From positions 310,001 to 374,000 of the forward strand of contig CBDAVB010000013.1 of NCBI GenBank assembly GCA_965200795.1: a stretch of 64,000 nt of DNA. The letters are read 5' to 3'. The notes beneath the pieces are model-generated. The model saw only the letters and a list, made by a program, of their open reading frames with translations, did no database searches and was not told where the DNA came from. Source of the stretch: Parashewanella sp965200795 (GTDB lineage: Bacteria; Pseudomonadota; Gammaproteobacteria; Enterobacterales; Shewanellaceae). Positions 18,108-26,073 of this stretch are shown piece by piece. A program made the translations under genes and the position numbers. The number at the start of each line of letters is the position of its first letter. The first letter of the stretch is position 1.

Positions 18108-18925
18108 TGAAGACAGTAAAGTTATTGATACTGATTTTGATATTCGCAACGGGTTGTGTTGTCGCTGAACCCGCGAAGAGAATTATTGCCTTATCGCCGC
18201 ATACGGTCGAACTGCTTTATGCTATTGGCGCCGGTGATTCGATCATCGCCGCTGTTGATCATGCCGATTATCCTGAGCAGGCCAAAAATTTACCGTCAAT
18301 CGGCGGTTATCACGGCATTCAAATTGAGCGAATACTGGAGTTAAATCCTGACTTAGTGGTGGTCTGGGGCAAAGGTAATAAACCTGACGATATAAAGCGT
18401 ATAAAAGCGTTAGGTTTTACCGTCTATGACAGCAGCCCGGTTACGCTTGACGATGTTGCCGCTGATTTAATTGCATTAGGCCGGCTGACAGGGCATCAGC
18501 GGCAAGCTGAATCAGCGGCTGAAAAGTACCGGCGTCAGCTGGCTGAAATTCAACAAAACAATGCGGATAAGCCTAAAGTGAGAGTGTTTTATCAGCTCTG
18601 GTCAACCCCGTTAATGACAGCGGCTGAAAACAGCTGGATTCAACAGCTGATATCAAGCTGCAACGGCGATAATGTATTTTACCATGCCGGCGGTGATTAC
18701 CCGCGAGTCAGTATTGAAAACGTGCTGTTAACTCTGCCTCAGGTCATTTTGCAAAGTAAAGACGAGGGCAATAAACAGGGCATCGACTGGAGTCAATGGC
18801 CGGGTATTCCCGCGGTCAGACATCATCATATTTATCAGTTAAACGCGGATCTGCTGCACAGGCCGACACCGAGAGTGATTGAAGGGCTTGAAGCTGTTTG
18901 TGAAGCGATAGATAAAGCACGGTAA
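18107..18925 (+). CDS. btuF: Periplasmic vitamin B12-binding protein
   Basis: A 272-residue class III solute-binding protein. The N-terminal hydrophobic signal (KLLILILIFATGCVVA) could be cut by signal peptidase I, or be lipidated at the Cys of ATGC, which is a weak lipobox. The mature protein starts with RIIALSPHTVELLYAIGAGDSIIAAVDHADYP, the usual first-lobe sequence of BtuF, and contains NPDLVVVWGKGNKP. It delivers cobalamin to BtuCD encoded four genes upstream. As the last gene of the run it is followed by a stem-loop at 19049-19080. Confidence 0.92.
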   Translation: MKTVKLLILILIFATGCVVAEPAKRIIALSPHTVELLYAIGAGDSIIAAVDHADYPEQAKNLPSIGGYHGIQIERILELNPDLVVVWGKGNKPDDIKRIKALGFTVYDSSPVTLDDVAADLIALGRLTGHQRQAESAAEKYRRQLAEIQQNNADKPKVRVFYQLWSTPLMTAAENSWIQQLISSCNGDNVFYHAGGDYPRVSIENVLLTLPQVILQSKDEGNKQGIDWSQWPGIPAVRHHHIYQLNADLLHRPTPRVIEGLEAVCEAIDKAR

Positions 18926-19048
18926 ACAGGAATAACGATGTTACTAAGCTGTTTATTTATCAAGAGTATCACGAACGTTCAGGTAAAAAGTAAATCATTT
19001 GATTTGAAAGTTTATATCACTGTTATCAAAGAGATAACTATTTGAATT

Positions 19049-19080
19049 GGTTCAGCTCCTTCTTGAGCTGAAGCTGAACC
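19049..19080 (+). terminator. Stem-loop after btuF
   Basis: GGTTCAGCT (19049-19057) pairs with AGCTGAACC (19072-19080). A competing inner hairpin TTCAGCTC/GAGCTGAA (19051-19058 with 19065-19072) is also perfect. No T-run follows, so it may be a 3'-end stabiliser rather than an intrinsic terminator. Confidence 0.45.
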
Positions 19081-19082
19081 GG

Positions 19083-19234
19083 TTATCCCGGAAAAAGCAG
19101 TCGGCGTTCTTAAATCGGATAAAGTTACCGTTAGCGGGTTATCAATAATGGTAAGCAGAATGACCGCTTACTGTCATTGACGTCTTGCCGTCGGCAAACG
19201 GATTAACGACAGTTTTTTATGTCGGTAATTTTTT
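19083..19234. repeat. Intergenic repeat, degenerate copy with inverted core
   Basis: The left part (19083-19130, beginning TTATCCCGGAAAAAGC and ending in a TTACCG word) matches the left end of the copy at 54630. The right part contains the family core in reverse orientation at 19203-19229 (TTAACGACAGTTTTTTATG then TCGGTAAT). It fills most of the gap between btuF and the next gene. No coding sequence is seen. Confidence 0.7.
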
Positions 19235-19280
19235 CGCGTTTAAGATCGCCAAAAGCGGCTTTTTCTAAGTTAATGCGCTG

Positions 19281-19493
19281 TTAATGCACTCCGGGATTTA
19301 TCGGAGCCTGAGGAATTTTCTTTCCGGGCTGTGCCGGTACTAATTTTGACTTTTTATAAGTACCTTGGACGGATTGAATATTATGGGATGTTACGGCGGC
19401 AGTATAAGAGCCTGAGGCAGTATATGCATTCGCAGCGATAGCCGCCGCAGATAAGACAAGTGCGATGCCTATTGAAAGTATTTGTTTAACCAT
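19281..19493 (-). CDS. Small secreted protein (70 residues), family not recognised
   Basis: Read from ATG 19493, preceded by AGGAGAAG at good spacing; a longer frame upstream is unlikely. Residues 1-23 form a clear Sec signal peptide with an ANA cleavage motif. The mature part of about 47 residues (YTASGSYTAAVTSHNIQSVQ...) is polar and ends PQAPINPGVH, with no Cys. The gene is divergent from the export operon. The intervening DNA holds a possible sigma-70 promoter for this gene (TTGCGA, 18 nt, TATAAG on the minus strand) overlapped by an inverted repeat at 19627-19648. It may be a substrate, sensor ligand or periplasmic partner of the adjacent exporter; that is inference from position only. 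Confidence 0.7.
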   Translation of the reverse strand: MVKQILSIGIALVLSAAAIAANAYTASGSYTAAVTSHNIQSVQGTYKKSKLVPAQPGKKIPQAPINPGVH

Positions 19494-19626
19494 GTGTTTC
19501 TTCTCCTGATGATGAAGTTTTACAGCTGTCATAATTACCTCAATGATGAAGATGAATCTCCGCTTGAGGCCTAATTCCTGCCGGTAAATTAAATAAGGCT
19601 GTTTTCCGGCAGTTAATTACTTATAG

Positions 19627-19648
19627 TGCGAACAAAGTTTGTATCGCA
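19627..19648. promoter_or_regulatory. Imperfect palindrome over the promoter of the small secreted gene
   Basis: TGCGAACAAAG followed by TTTGTATCGCA forms a nearly perfect inverted repeat. It overlaps the likely -35 to -10 region for leftward transcription (TTGCGA, then TATAAG on the minus strand), the position expected of a repressor operator. The binding protein is unknown. Confidence 0.4.
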
Positions 19649-19720
19649 AATAATCTCACAACATAACTTAGATAAAATTCAGGCGATTTTCTTAATTAAA
19701 GCGCCGGACACGGAAGAATT

Positions 19721-19742
19721 CGGACAGATTTTTAACTGTCCG
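19721..19742. promoter_or_regulatory. Palindromic upstream activator site
   Basis: CGGACAG (19721-19727) and CTGTCCG (19736-19742) form a perfect 7-bp inverted repeat with an 8-nt spacer. Extra CGGACA half-sites flank it near 19705 and 19743. It lies about 80-100 nt upstream of the sigma-54 promoter, the usual distance for an NtrC-family enhancer site, and the operon encodes such an activator at 24723. Confidence 0.6.
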
Positions 19743-19812
19743 CGGACACTTTTTTGTACGTTATCAAATAAAGTTTCTTTTTAACTTATTGAATTAAATG
19801 CTTATTTTTATT

Positions 19813-19828
19813 CGGCACGTTGTCTGCT
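19813..19828 (+). promoter_or_regulatory. Sigma-54 (-24/-12) promoter of the export operon
   Basis: CGGCAC then GTTGT then CTGCT matches TGGCAC-N5-TTGCT at all but two positions. The invariant GG (19814-19815) and GC (19826-19827) are exactly 10 nt apart. Transcription would begin near 19838, about 28 nt before the adaptor gene start. This fits control by the NtrC-type activator encoded downstream. Confidence 0.7.
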
Positions 19829-19865
19829 GTCTTTCATTCATAGTCACAATCTATGGATATGCAAA

Positions 19866-21131
19866 ATGATAAAGGACACAAGTGCTCAGGATAAACTGAT
19901 CAGACCAGTCAAGGTTAAGCGATACAAAAAAGCAATAGTGATATTTTGTACGCTTTTGGTTGTCACAGTCATTTTATGGTTGAGTTTAAGCGCCGAATCC
20001 GCGTCTGAGTCGATTAAAAAATCAGACTTGCGTTTATCGACAGTAACTCGTGGCACCCTGATTCGGGATATTGCCGCAACAGGTAAAATTGTCGCCGCCA
20101 ACGCGCCTGTGCTTTATTCAACCGAAGAAGGGATTGTGACCCTACAAAAGAACCCGGGTGATTCAGTGTCAGAAGGTGACATTCTGGCGGTGATTCAAAG
20201 CCCGAATCTGCAAAACCGCTTAAAACAGCAGCAAGCGTTACTTGAAGGGATGCGGAGCGAGTTAGAGCGCACTAAGCTGGATGCCAGACGTGATCAGTTA
20301 GCGGCCAATCGCGGCTTAGATATGGCCGGAGTTGAACTGTCCGCCGCGGACAGAGAAAGCCGTCGCAGTGATTTACTCATTGAAGATAACCTCATTTCAA
20401 AAATTGATTTTGAGAAAAGTAAAGATGAGTTAGAAAAAGCCAGACTCGCTCACGCCCACGCGCAAAAAGAAGCGAAGTTGATGAAAGACCGTTTATCTTT
20501 CGAAGTTAAAAATAAAACCCTCGAAGTTGAGCGCCAGGCGCTTGTTGTCGCTGAGTTAGAAAGACAACTTGCCGATCTTGAAATCAAAGCGCCGGTGGAC
20601 GGCATTATCGGTAACTGGCTGGTTGAGCAAAAAGCGCGAATCGCAGCGAGCCAGCCTGTACTGACCGTCGTTGATTTAAGCGCTTTTGAAGCCGAGTTAT
20701 CCGTGCCTGAATCTTACGCTGATGAGTTAGGAATCGGCATGGATGTCGAGCTGAATATCGCGGGCAGCAAAATGATGGGAACGCTGTCATCCATTTCACC
20801 TGAAGTACGTAATCGTGAAGTCACTACCCGTGTCCGCTTTGATCACAATCAGCAAATCAAACTGCGTCAGAATCAGCGTCTATCAGCCCGAGTGTTATTA
20901 GAAAATCGACCAAACGTGCTGATGGTGAAAAAAGGGGCGTTTATCAATTCAACCGGCGGGCGTTATACCTACAAAGTTGAAGATGAGTTCGCCAGACAAA
21001 TTCCGATTAAATTAGGCGCTCGCAGCATGAGTCATATCGAGGTGATGTCCGGCGCGAAAGAAGGCGATGTCTGGATTGTCTCAGACTTAGAAAGTTTCAA
21101 AAAAGCGCAAACACTCAGGATCAGACAATAA
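19866..21131 (+). CDS. HlyD/MacA-family periplasmic adaptor of a MacAB-like exporter
   Basis: 421 residues. One membrane anchor (about residues 22-42, IVIFCTLLVVTVILWLSL) is followed by a lipoyl half-motif (YSTEEGIVTLQKNPGDSVSEGDILAVIQSP), a long coiled-coil hairpin (about 105-235, rich in Glu/Lys/Leu/Ala), the second lipoyl half (LADLEIKAPVDGIIGNWLVEQKARI) and beta-barrel domains. It would link the inner-membrane ABC complex to an outer-membrane channel such as TolC. It is the first gene after the sigma-54 promoter and is 11 nt upstream of the small gene that follows. The substrate is not evident. Confidence 0.9.
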   Translation: MIKDTSAQDKLIRPVKVKRYKKAIVIFCTLLVVTVILWLSLSAESASESIKKSDLRLSTVTRGTLIRDIAATGKIVAANAPVLYSTEEGIVTLQKNPGDSVSEGDILAVIQSPNLQNRLKQQQALLEGMRSELERTKLDARRDQLAANRGLDMAGVELSAADRESRRSDLLIEDNLISKIDFEKSKDELEKARLAHAHAQKEAKLMKDRLSFEVKNKTLEVERQALVVAELERQLADLEIKAPVDGIIGNWLVEQKARIAASQPVLTVVDLSAFEAELSVPESYADELGIGMDVELNIAGSKMMGTLSSISPEVRNREVTTRVRFDHNQQIKLRQNQRLSARVLLENRPNVLMVKKGAFINSTGGRYTYKVEDEFARQIPIKLGARSMSHIEVMSGAKEGDVWIVSDLESFKKAQTLRIRQ

Positions 21132-21142
21132 GGAGAAAGACC

Positions 21143-21334
21143 ATGAAACAGAAGATAACCGGTTTAATCGCTTTGGGAGTGTTTGCTGTCGTCATCGAGT
21201 CTGTTGCTCCTCCCGTTAATAACTGGTTTGCATTCGGAGCGAGCGCGGTTGAGTTTTCAAAATTAGTAGAACGTGTAGCCAGTTTTGACGCAATCGCGCC
21301 AGCTATCTGTACATTTATTGAATTTATATTTTAA
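21143..21334 (+). CDS. Small hydrophobic protein (63 residues) inside the export operon
   Basis: It has a strong ribosome binding site (AAGGAGAAAG) and short gaps on both sides (11 nt after the adaptor, 16 nt before the ATPase), so it is very probably translated with the operon. Residues 1-22 (MKQKITGLIALGVFAVVIES) look like a signal anchor or signal peptide. The remainder is short, with one Cys and an aromatic C-terminus (CTFIEFIF). No family is recognised. Possibilities include an exported peptide, a regulator of the transporter, or a small accessory subunit. It is not a known bacteriocin by any motif seen. Confidence 0.6.
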   Translation: MKQKITGLIALGVFAVVIESVAPPVNNWFAFGASAVEFSKLVERVASFDAIAPAICTFIEFIF

Positions 21335-21350
21335 AAGAAGGACATAACTT

Positions 21351-22076
21351 ATGTTGTCAATGAAGAAAATCAACAAAGTATTTAAAACGGATTTAGTTGA
21401 GACTCACGCTTTAAGAGCGTTTAACCTTGAAGTGAAAGAAGGTGAGTTTGTCGCGGTAACCGGGCCGTCAGGTTCAGGAAAAACCACTTTTTTGAATATC
21501 GCGGGTTTGCTGGAGTCATTTACGGACGGTGAATTTTTACTGGACGGCATTGATGTGGCGAAACTGAGTGATAATCAGCTCGCCAAAATCAGAAACGAAA
21601 AAATTGGTTTCATTTTTCAGGGGTTTAATCTTATTCCGGATCTCAATCTCGCGGAAAACGTTGAAGTACCGTTGCGTTATCGTGGTATCGGCAGTGCCGG
21701 GCGTAAACGCCGTATCAACGAAGCGTTAGAGAAAGTCGGCTTAGCGTCGCGCCAAAAGCATTTACCGTCACAGCTTTCTGGCGGACAGCAGCAACGTGTC
21801 GCAATCGCCAGAGCATTGGCTGGTAACCCTCGCTTTTTACTCGCCGATGAGCCGACGGGTAACTTAGACAGCTTAATGGCGCGTCAGGTGATGGAATTAC
21901 TCGAAGACATCAACCGCCAGGGTACCACCATCATTATGGTGACTCATGATCCTGAGTTAGCGAGAAGGGCTCAGCGTAATATTCAGATTGTGGACGGTCA
22001 GGTGTGCGATTTCACCATGTATCAACCGCAGGTTGAAGCGGCGAAACAAACAGAAGCTGAAGCGGCACTGGCATAA
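21351..22076 (+). CDS. MacB/LolD-type ABC transporter ATP-binding protein
   Basis: A 241-residue ATPase with Walker A TGPSGSGKTTFLN, signature LSGGQQQRVAIARAL and Walker B LLADEPTGNLDS, then a switch His in MVTHDPELA. This set is typical of the MacB/LolD/FtsE branch that works with FtsX-like permeases and mechanotransmission rather than classical translocation. It starts 16 nt after the small gene and lies directly before two permease genes, which together probably form a heterodimer on an ATPase dimer. Confidence 0.94.
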   Translation: MLSMKKINKVFKTDLVETHALRAFNLEVKEGEFVAVTGPSGSGKTTFLNIAGLLESFTDGEFLLDGIDVAKLSDNQLAKIRNEKIGFIFQGFNLIPDLNLAENVEVPLRYRGIGSAGRKRRINEALEKVGLASRQKHLPSQLSGGQQQRVAIARALAGNPRFLLADEPTGNLDSLMARQVMELLEDINRQGTTIIMVTHDPELARRAQRNIQIVDGQVCDFTMYQPQVEAAKQTEAEAALA

Positions 22077-22086
22077 GGGACTGACT

Positions 22087-23397
22087 ATGTTTTTTCATTA
22101 TTTAGATTTAGCGTGGCGAAGTATCCGCAAAACACCCACTTTATCTTTGCTGATGATCTCGGCGATTGCCATCGGCATTGGTATCACCATTACCACATTA
22201 AACGTCTACAAGATGATGGCTCATAACCCGATTGAACAGAAAAGTGAGCATTTATTACGAGTACAGCTATGGAGCCAAGGGTTGGATACATGGGATGATT
22301 TCCATGGACTGATTACTTACCAAGACGCAATAAATCTTAGAAATATAACCCCGCGGATCAGGCAAGCCGCAATGATGAAAACAGGAGCCGCGGTTCAAAC
22401 CGATGCTCCAGACTTTCCCGCATTTACTGAAAGTATCCGGGTTACTGATCGAGATTTTTTTGAAATGTTTGAAGTTCCGTTTTTGTATGGTTCATCATGG
22501 GCGAAAAGTGTCGATCTCGATCCTGAATATCAAGTCGTTATCGGTAATGATTTGAATAAAAAATTGTTTGGCGGTGGTGATAATGTCGGTAAAACCATTT
22601 ATTTCGATCGTAAGCCATATCAAGTTGTCGGAATAATCGATGATTGGAATCCGCAACCTAAATTTTATGATCTCAATAGTGGCTCTTTTGCGAACGCAGA
22701 GTCACTTTTTATTCCGTTTTCGTTACTCCCTGTTGAAGAATATGCGACCTGGGGAAATACCAGTGGTTGGAAGCATGAAGACATTAATTCTTTTCAAGAT
22801 AAGCTGAACTCTGAAAGAGTTTGGATTACGTTTTGGGCGGAATTGCAGAATCAAGAGCAAGTTGATGTATATAAACAGCAGCTTTCAGGTTATGTGGAAC
22901 AACAAAAAGCGTTGGGACGTTTTACCGATAAACGAGCTCCGGAAGATTCGGTTCAGTTCCTAAATGTTCAGCAGTTTCTTGAGTGGAGCAATGTGGTAGA
23001 GGAAGATAATAAAATCCTTGTCGGTTTAAGCTTTCTGTTTCTCTCTGTTTGTTTGGTAAATATTCTTGGCTTGTTACTTACAAAGTTTTTAAAGCGTGCG
23101 CCGGAAATCGGTGTTCGTCGTGCAATTGGAGCGAGTCGTCGCAATATTTTCAGTCAATATATGGTGGAAGTCGGAGTCATTGGCTTATGCGGCGGTCTTC
23201 TGGGTTTACTCATTGCGTGGGGAGCATTGAATTTATTGTGGGATAAATTTGATATGGATGCTTCGTTAACTCAGCTTGATAATTCAATGTGGTTTATAGC
23301 CCCTGGTATAGCGATAGCCACTGCGTTAATTGCAGGTTTATACCCAGCGCTAATCGTGTGTCGAACTAAACCGAGCGTTTATTTAAAAAGCCAATAA
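22087..23397 (+). CDS. MacB/FtsX-like ABC permease, first of a pair
   Basis: Read from ATG 22087, preceded by AAGGGA, it has 436 residues. TM1 lies near the N-terminus (LSLLMISAIAIGIGITITTL), followed by a large periplasmic MacB_PCD-like domain of about 250 residues and three C-terminal helices. The cytoplasmic coupling sequence ITRRAPEIGVRRAIGASRRNI-like (RAPEIGVRRAIGASRR) is the FtsX-family hallmark. The ATPase domain found in E. coli MacB is absent and is encoded separately. It is paired with a second, diverged permease 13 nt downstream. The middle portion is more AT-rich than the ends. Confidence 0.92.
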   Translation: MFFHYLDLAWRSIRKTPTLSLLMISAIAIGIGITITTLNVYKMMAHNPIEQKSEHLLRVQLWSQGLDTWDDFHGLITYQDAINLRNITPRIRQAAMMKTGAAVQTDAPDFPAFTESIRVTDRDFFEMFEVPFLYGSSWAKSVDLDPEYQVVIGNDLNKKLFGGGDNVGKTIYFDRKPYQVVGIIDDWNPQPKFYDLNSGSFANAESLFIPFSLLPVEEYATWGNTSGWKHEDINSFQDKLNSERVWITFWAELQNQEQVDVYKQQLSGYVEQQKALGRFTDKRAPEDSVQFLNVQQFLEWSNVVEEDNKILVGLSFLFLSVCLVNILGLLLTKFLKRAPEIGVRRAIGASRRNIFSQYMVEVGVIGLCGGLLGLLIAWGALNLLWDKFDMDASLTQLDNSMWFIAPGIAIATALIAGLYPALIVCRTKPSVYLKSQ

Positions 23398-23410
23398 GGA
23401 GGGCTGCAAT

Positions 23411-24631
23411 ATGTTACACATAAAACCAATTGTCAGCAGTTTACTGCGCAGTAAAAGTGGTCCTGTTTTATTGTTTTTGCAAATGATGTTATCGATAGCG
23501 ATTATCGCCAATGCCAGTTTTATCATCAGCGAACGGTTAGAGATGATGCAAAGGGATTCCGGTATCGTTGAGGAAGAAGCAATTACTTTTCGAGCTGGCG
23601 CGTTTTATTCGACTTTATCTCCTGAAGTGGAAAATAAGCATAACCAAGAGATCATTAGAAATTTACCTAATGTTAAGGCAGTGACTTCTACCAATATGTT
23701 TCCTCTGAGTGGTAGTGGATGGAATACCAATTTATCCGATAAGCCCGGTTCAGATCAGGAAGGAGCAAAAAGCACTCCTCATCTTGCTCAGTATATGGTT
23801 AATGAGCACTTTATTGATGCTTTAGGATTAAATTTAGCGGAAGGACGTAATTTTTATCCTGACGAAATTATTCACGGACAAGTATCTTCTGATTCAGTTG
23901 TTAAGCTAATTGTTTCTAAAAAGCTCGCGGATGAATACTGGGATGGTGAATCGGCAATCGGCAAAATTTTATATAAAGGGGAAGACCCTTTAGAAGTGAT
24001 AGGCGTTGTTGAAAAATTGCAGGGTTCATGGGTTCATTCAGATAATTTAGATTACAGTATTGTTATGGGGATTGACTATGGAAGTAAAGGAGCGAATAGC
24101 ATGTACATCGTGCGTGCCGAGCCCCGACATATCCCAGAGTTAAAAAAACAGATCACAGATGCCCTGGTTGGAGAAAACCCTTACCGAGTTACCCCTGAGT
24201 TTGAAACGGTAAAAGAAGCGAGAATCCGCTCTTATAAAGGTGACGCCTTAATGGTAAGCATGTTATCAATTGTCATCGTACTGCTTTTGCTGATTAGTGC
24301 ATTGGGACTATCCGGCATGGTGATGTTCAATGTTCAACGCCGGACCAAACAAATCGGTACCCGAAGAGCGTTAGGCGCGAGAAAGCGTGACATCATTAAT
24401 CAGTTCTTAATTGAAAACTATCTGATTTGTTTAACGGCAGGCGTATCAGGCGGACTTCTGGCAATGCAATTAGGTCGTCAACTGATGAAGCACTATGACT
24501 TACCTATGTTGGATATGACTTACGCATTTGCTACAGTGTCGGGATTATTTGTAGTAACAACCATCGCGGTGCTGTTACCCGCGAGAAAAGCGGCGACCAT
24601 ATCGCCAGCCGTCGCAACCAGAAGCGTTTAG
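23411..24631 (+). CDS. MacB/FtsX-like ABC permease, second of a pair
   Basis: 406 residues with the same layout as the preceding gene: TM1 near residues 18-40, a large periplasmic domain (about 45-285), then three C-terminal helices with RRTKQIGTRRALGARKRDI as the coupling segment. A strong AAGGAGGGC site precedes the start. The two periplasmic domains are clearly different in sequence, so the transporter is likely an asymmetric heterodimer. A strong hairpin (24641-24671) separates it from the regulator genes. Confidence 0.92.
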   Translation: MLHIKPIVSSLLRSKSGPVLLFLQMMLSIAIIANASFIISERLEMMQRDSGIVEEEAITFRAGAFYSTLSPEVENKHNQEIIRNLPNVKAVTSTNMFPLSGSGWNTNLSDKPGSDQEGAKSTPHLAQYMVNEHFIDALGLNLAEGRNFYPDEIIHGQVSSDSVVKLIVSKKLADEYWDGESAIGKILYKGEDPLEVIGVVEKLQGSWVHSDNLDYSIVMGIDYGSKGANSMYIVRAEPRHIPELKKQITDALVGENPYRVTPEFETVKEARIRSYKGDALMVSMLSIVIVLLLLISALGLSGMVMFNVQRRTKQIGTRRALGARKRDIINQFLIENYLICLTAGVSGGLLAMQLGRQLMKHYDLPMLDMTYAFATVSGLFVVTTIAVLLPARKAATISPAVATRSV

Positions 24632-24640
24632 ATACATGGT

Positions 24641-24671
24641 TTCGTCATGTCAGCAAAACCGGCATGACGAA
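24641..24671 (+). other. Stem-loop between transporter and regulator genes
   Basis: TTCGTCATG (24641-24649) pairs perfectly with CATGACGAA (24663-24671) around a 13-nt loop. No T-run follows. It may lower read-through or mark an mRNA processing point so that the regulators are made at a lower level than the transporter. Confidence 0.5.
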
Positions 24672-24722
24672 GCAAACATATTCAGCCGGACGCTATTATA
24701 AAACGGAAAATAAAAAGAACAC

Positions 24723-26063
24723 ATGGATAATGTACTTGTTGTTGATGATAACATCGCCGTCTGCCAGGCTCTGGCGCTGATGCTTGAGCTTAACGGCTAC
24801 CATGCCCTTTATTGTCATACCGAAGCTGACGCGAAGCAAATTGTCGCCGACCGGGATATTTCCCTTGTTATTCAGGATATGAACTTCAGCGCGGATACCA
24901 CTTCCGGCAGTGAAGGTAAGCGTTTGTTTTTTGCGCTCAGAGAAATACAGCCTGAGCTGCCCGTTATCCTGATTACCGCGTGGACACACCTTGAGACGGC
25001 GGTTGAGCTGGTTAAGCAAGGCAGCGCCGATTACATGTCTAAACCCTGGGATGATGACAAGCTGCTAACCAGTATCGGTAACTTAATTTCACTGCATAAA
25101 CTTACTCAGTCCAATAAGAAATTGGTTAAAGCGGAAAATGAGCGCAATGTGGCCATCGCCGGCGCTGATTTATGCGGTTTGATCTATGCCAGCGGCGTTA
25201 TGCAACGTACCGTTGATTTGGCATTGCAACTGGCGAACTCGGATGTTTCCGTATTAGTTACCGGCCCTAATGGTTCGGGTAAAGATAAAATCGCTGATAT
25301 TCTTCATGCCAATTCTCCGATTAAAGACAAGCCGCTGATAAAAGTGAACATCGGCGCTCTGCCCGCTGAGCTGCTGGAAGCCGAGCTGTTCGGTGCGGAA
25401 GCGGGCGCTTTTACCGGCGCGGTAAAAACCCGTATAGGTCGTTTTGAGGCGGCGGACGGCGGCACGTTATTTTTAGACGAAATCGGTAATTTACCCTTAT
25501 CCGGGCAAGTAAAATTATTGCGTGTACTGCAAACCGGCGAATATGAGCGTTTAGGCAGCAGCCAGACCCGAAAATGCCATGTACGTGTGATCAGCGCCAC
25601 CAACGCTGATTTAAAAGCGGATATCGCTGAGGGCTCTTTTCGGGAAGATTTATATTACCGCCTGAATGTGATTGAGCTTAAGGTGCCGGCTTTAAGTGAA
25701 CGTATTGACGATATCGTGCCGTTAGCCGGGCATTTTGTCGGCCCGGAATTCAGCCTGCCGAAACCGGCTCAGAAAGCACTGACGGCCTATGACTGGCCGG
25801 GAAATGTTCGAGAACTGCAAAACGCCTGTAAGCGTGCGGTGCTGCTGGCGAGAGAAAGTAAGTTAACTGCGGTTGATTTCGGGCTTTGTGAGCAAAGCAT
25901 AGAAGTTTCACCACAAATTATAAGCTGTGATGATATCAGCAAAGAGGAAATCGTCGCCGCGATGGAAGCGCATAATGGAGTTATCGCCAGAGTCGCTAAA
26001 TCTGTCGGCCTCAGTCGCCAGGCCTTGTACCGCCGTTTAGATAAGTTCGGCATTGAGCGATAA
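24723..26063 (+). CDS. NtrC-family sigma-54-dependent response regulator
   Basis: 446 residues. The receiver domain (1-120) has acidic pocket VVDDN and phospho-acceptor Asp52 in VIQDMNF. The AAA+ domain (about 145-370) has a Walker A variant TGPNGSGKDKI, the sigma-54 contact loop GAFTGA, Walker B GGTLFLDEIGNLP and an Arg-rich FREDLYYRLNVIEL segment. A Fis-type HTH lies at the C-terminus (VAKSVGLSRQALYRRLDKFGI). The GAFTGA loop shows it can activate sigma-54 RNA polymerase. A sigma-54 promoter with an upstream palindrome stands before the operon, so autoregulation with the kinase downstream is expected. Confidence 0.95.
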   Translation: MDNVLVVDDNIAVCQALALMLELNGYHALYCHTEADAKQIVADRDISLVIQDMNFSADTTSGSEGKRLFFALREIQPELPVILITAWTHLETAVELVKQGSADYMSKPWDDDKLLTSIGNLISLHKLTQSNKKLVKAENERNVAIAGADLCGLIYASGVMQRTVDLALQLANSDVSVLVTGPNGSGKDKIADILHANSPIKDKPLIKVNIGALPAELLEAELFGAEAGAFTGAVKTRIGRFEAADGGTLFLDEIGNLPLSGQVKLLRVLQTGEYERLGSSQTRKCHVRVISATNADLKADIAEGSFREDLYYRLNVIELKVPALSERIDDIVPLAGHFVGPEFSLPKPAQKALTAYDWPGNVRELQNACKRAVLLARESKLTAVDFGLCEQSIEVSPQIISCDDISKEEIVAAMEAHNGVIARVAKSVGLSRQALYRRLDKFGIER

Positions 26064-26073
26064 GGGAAGTCGA

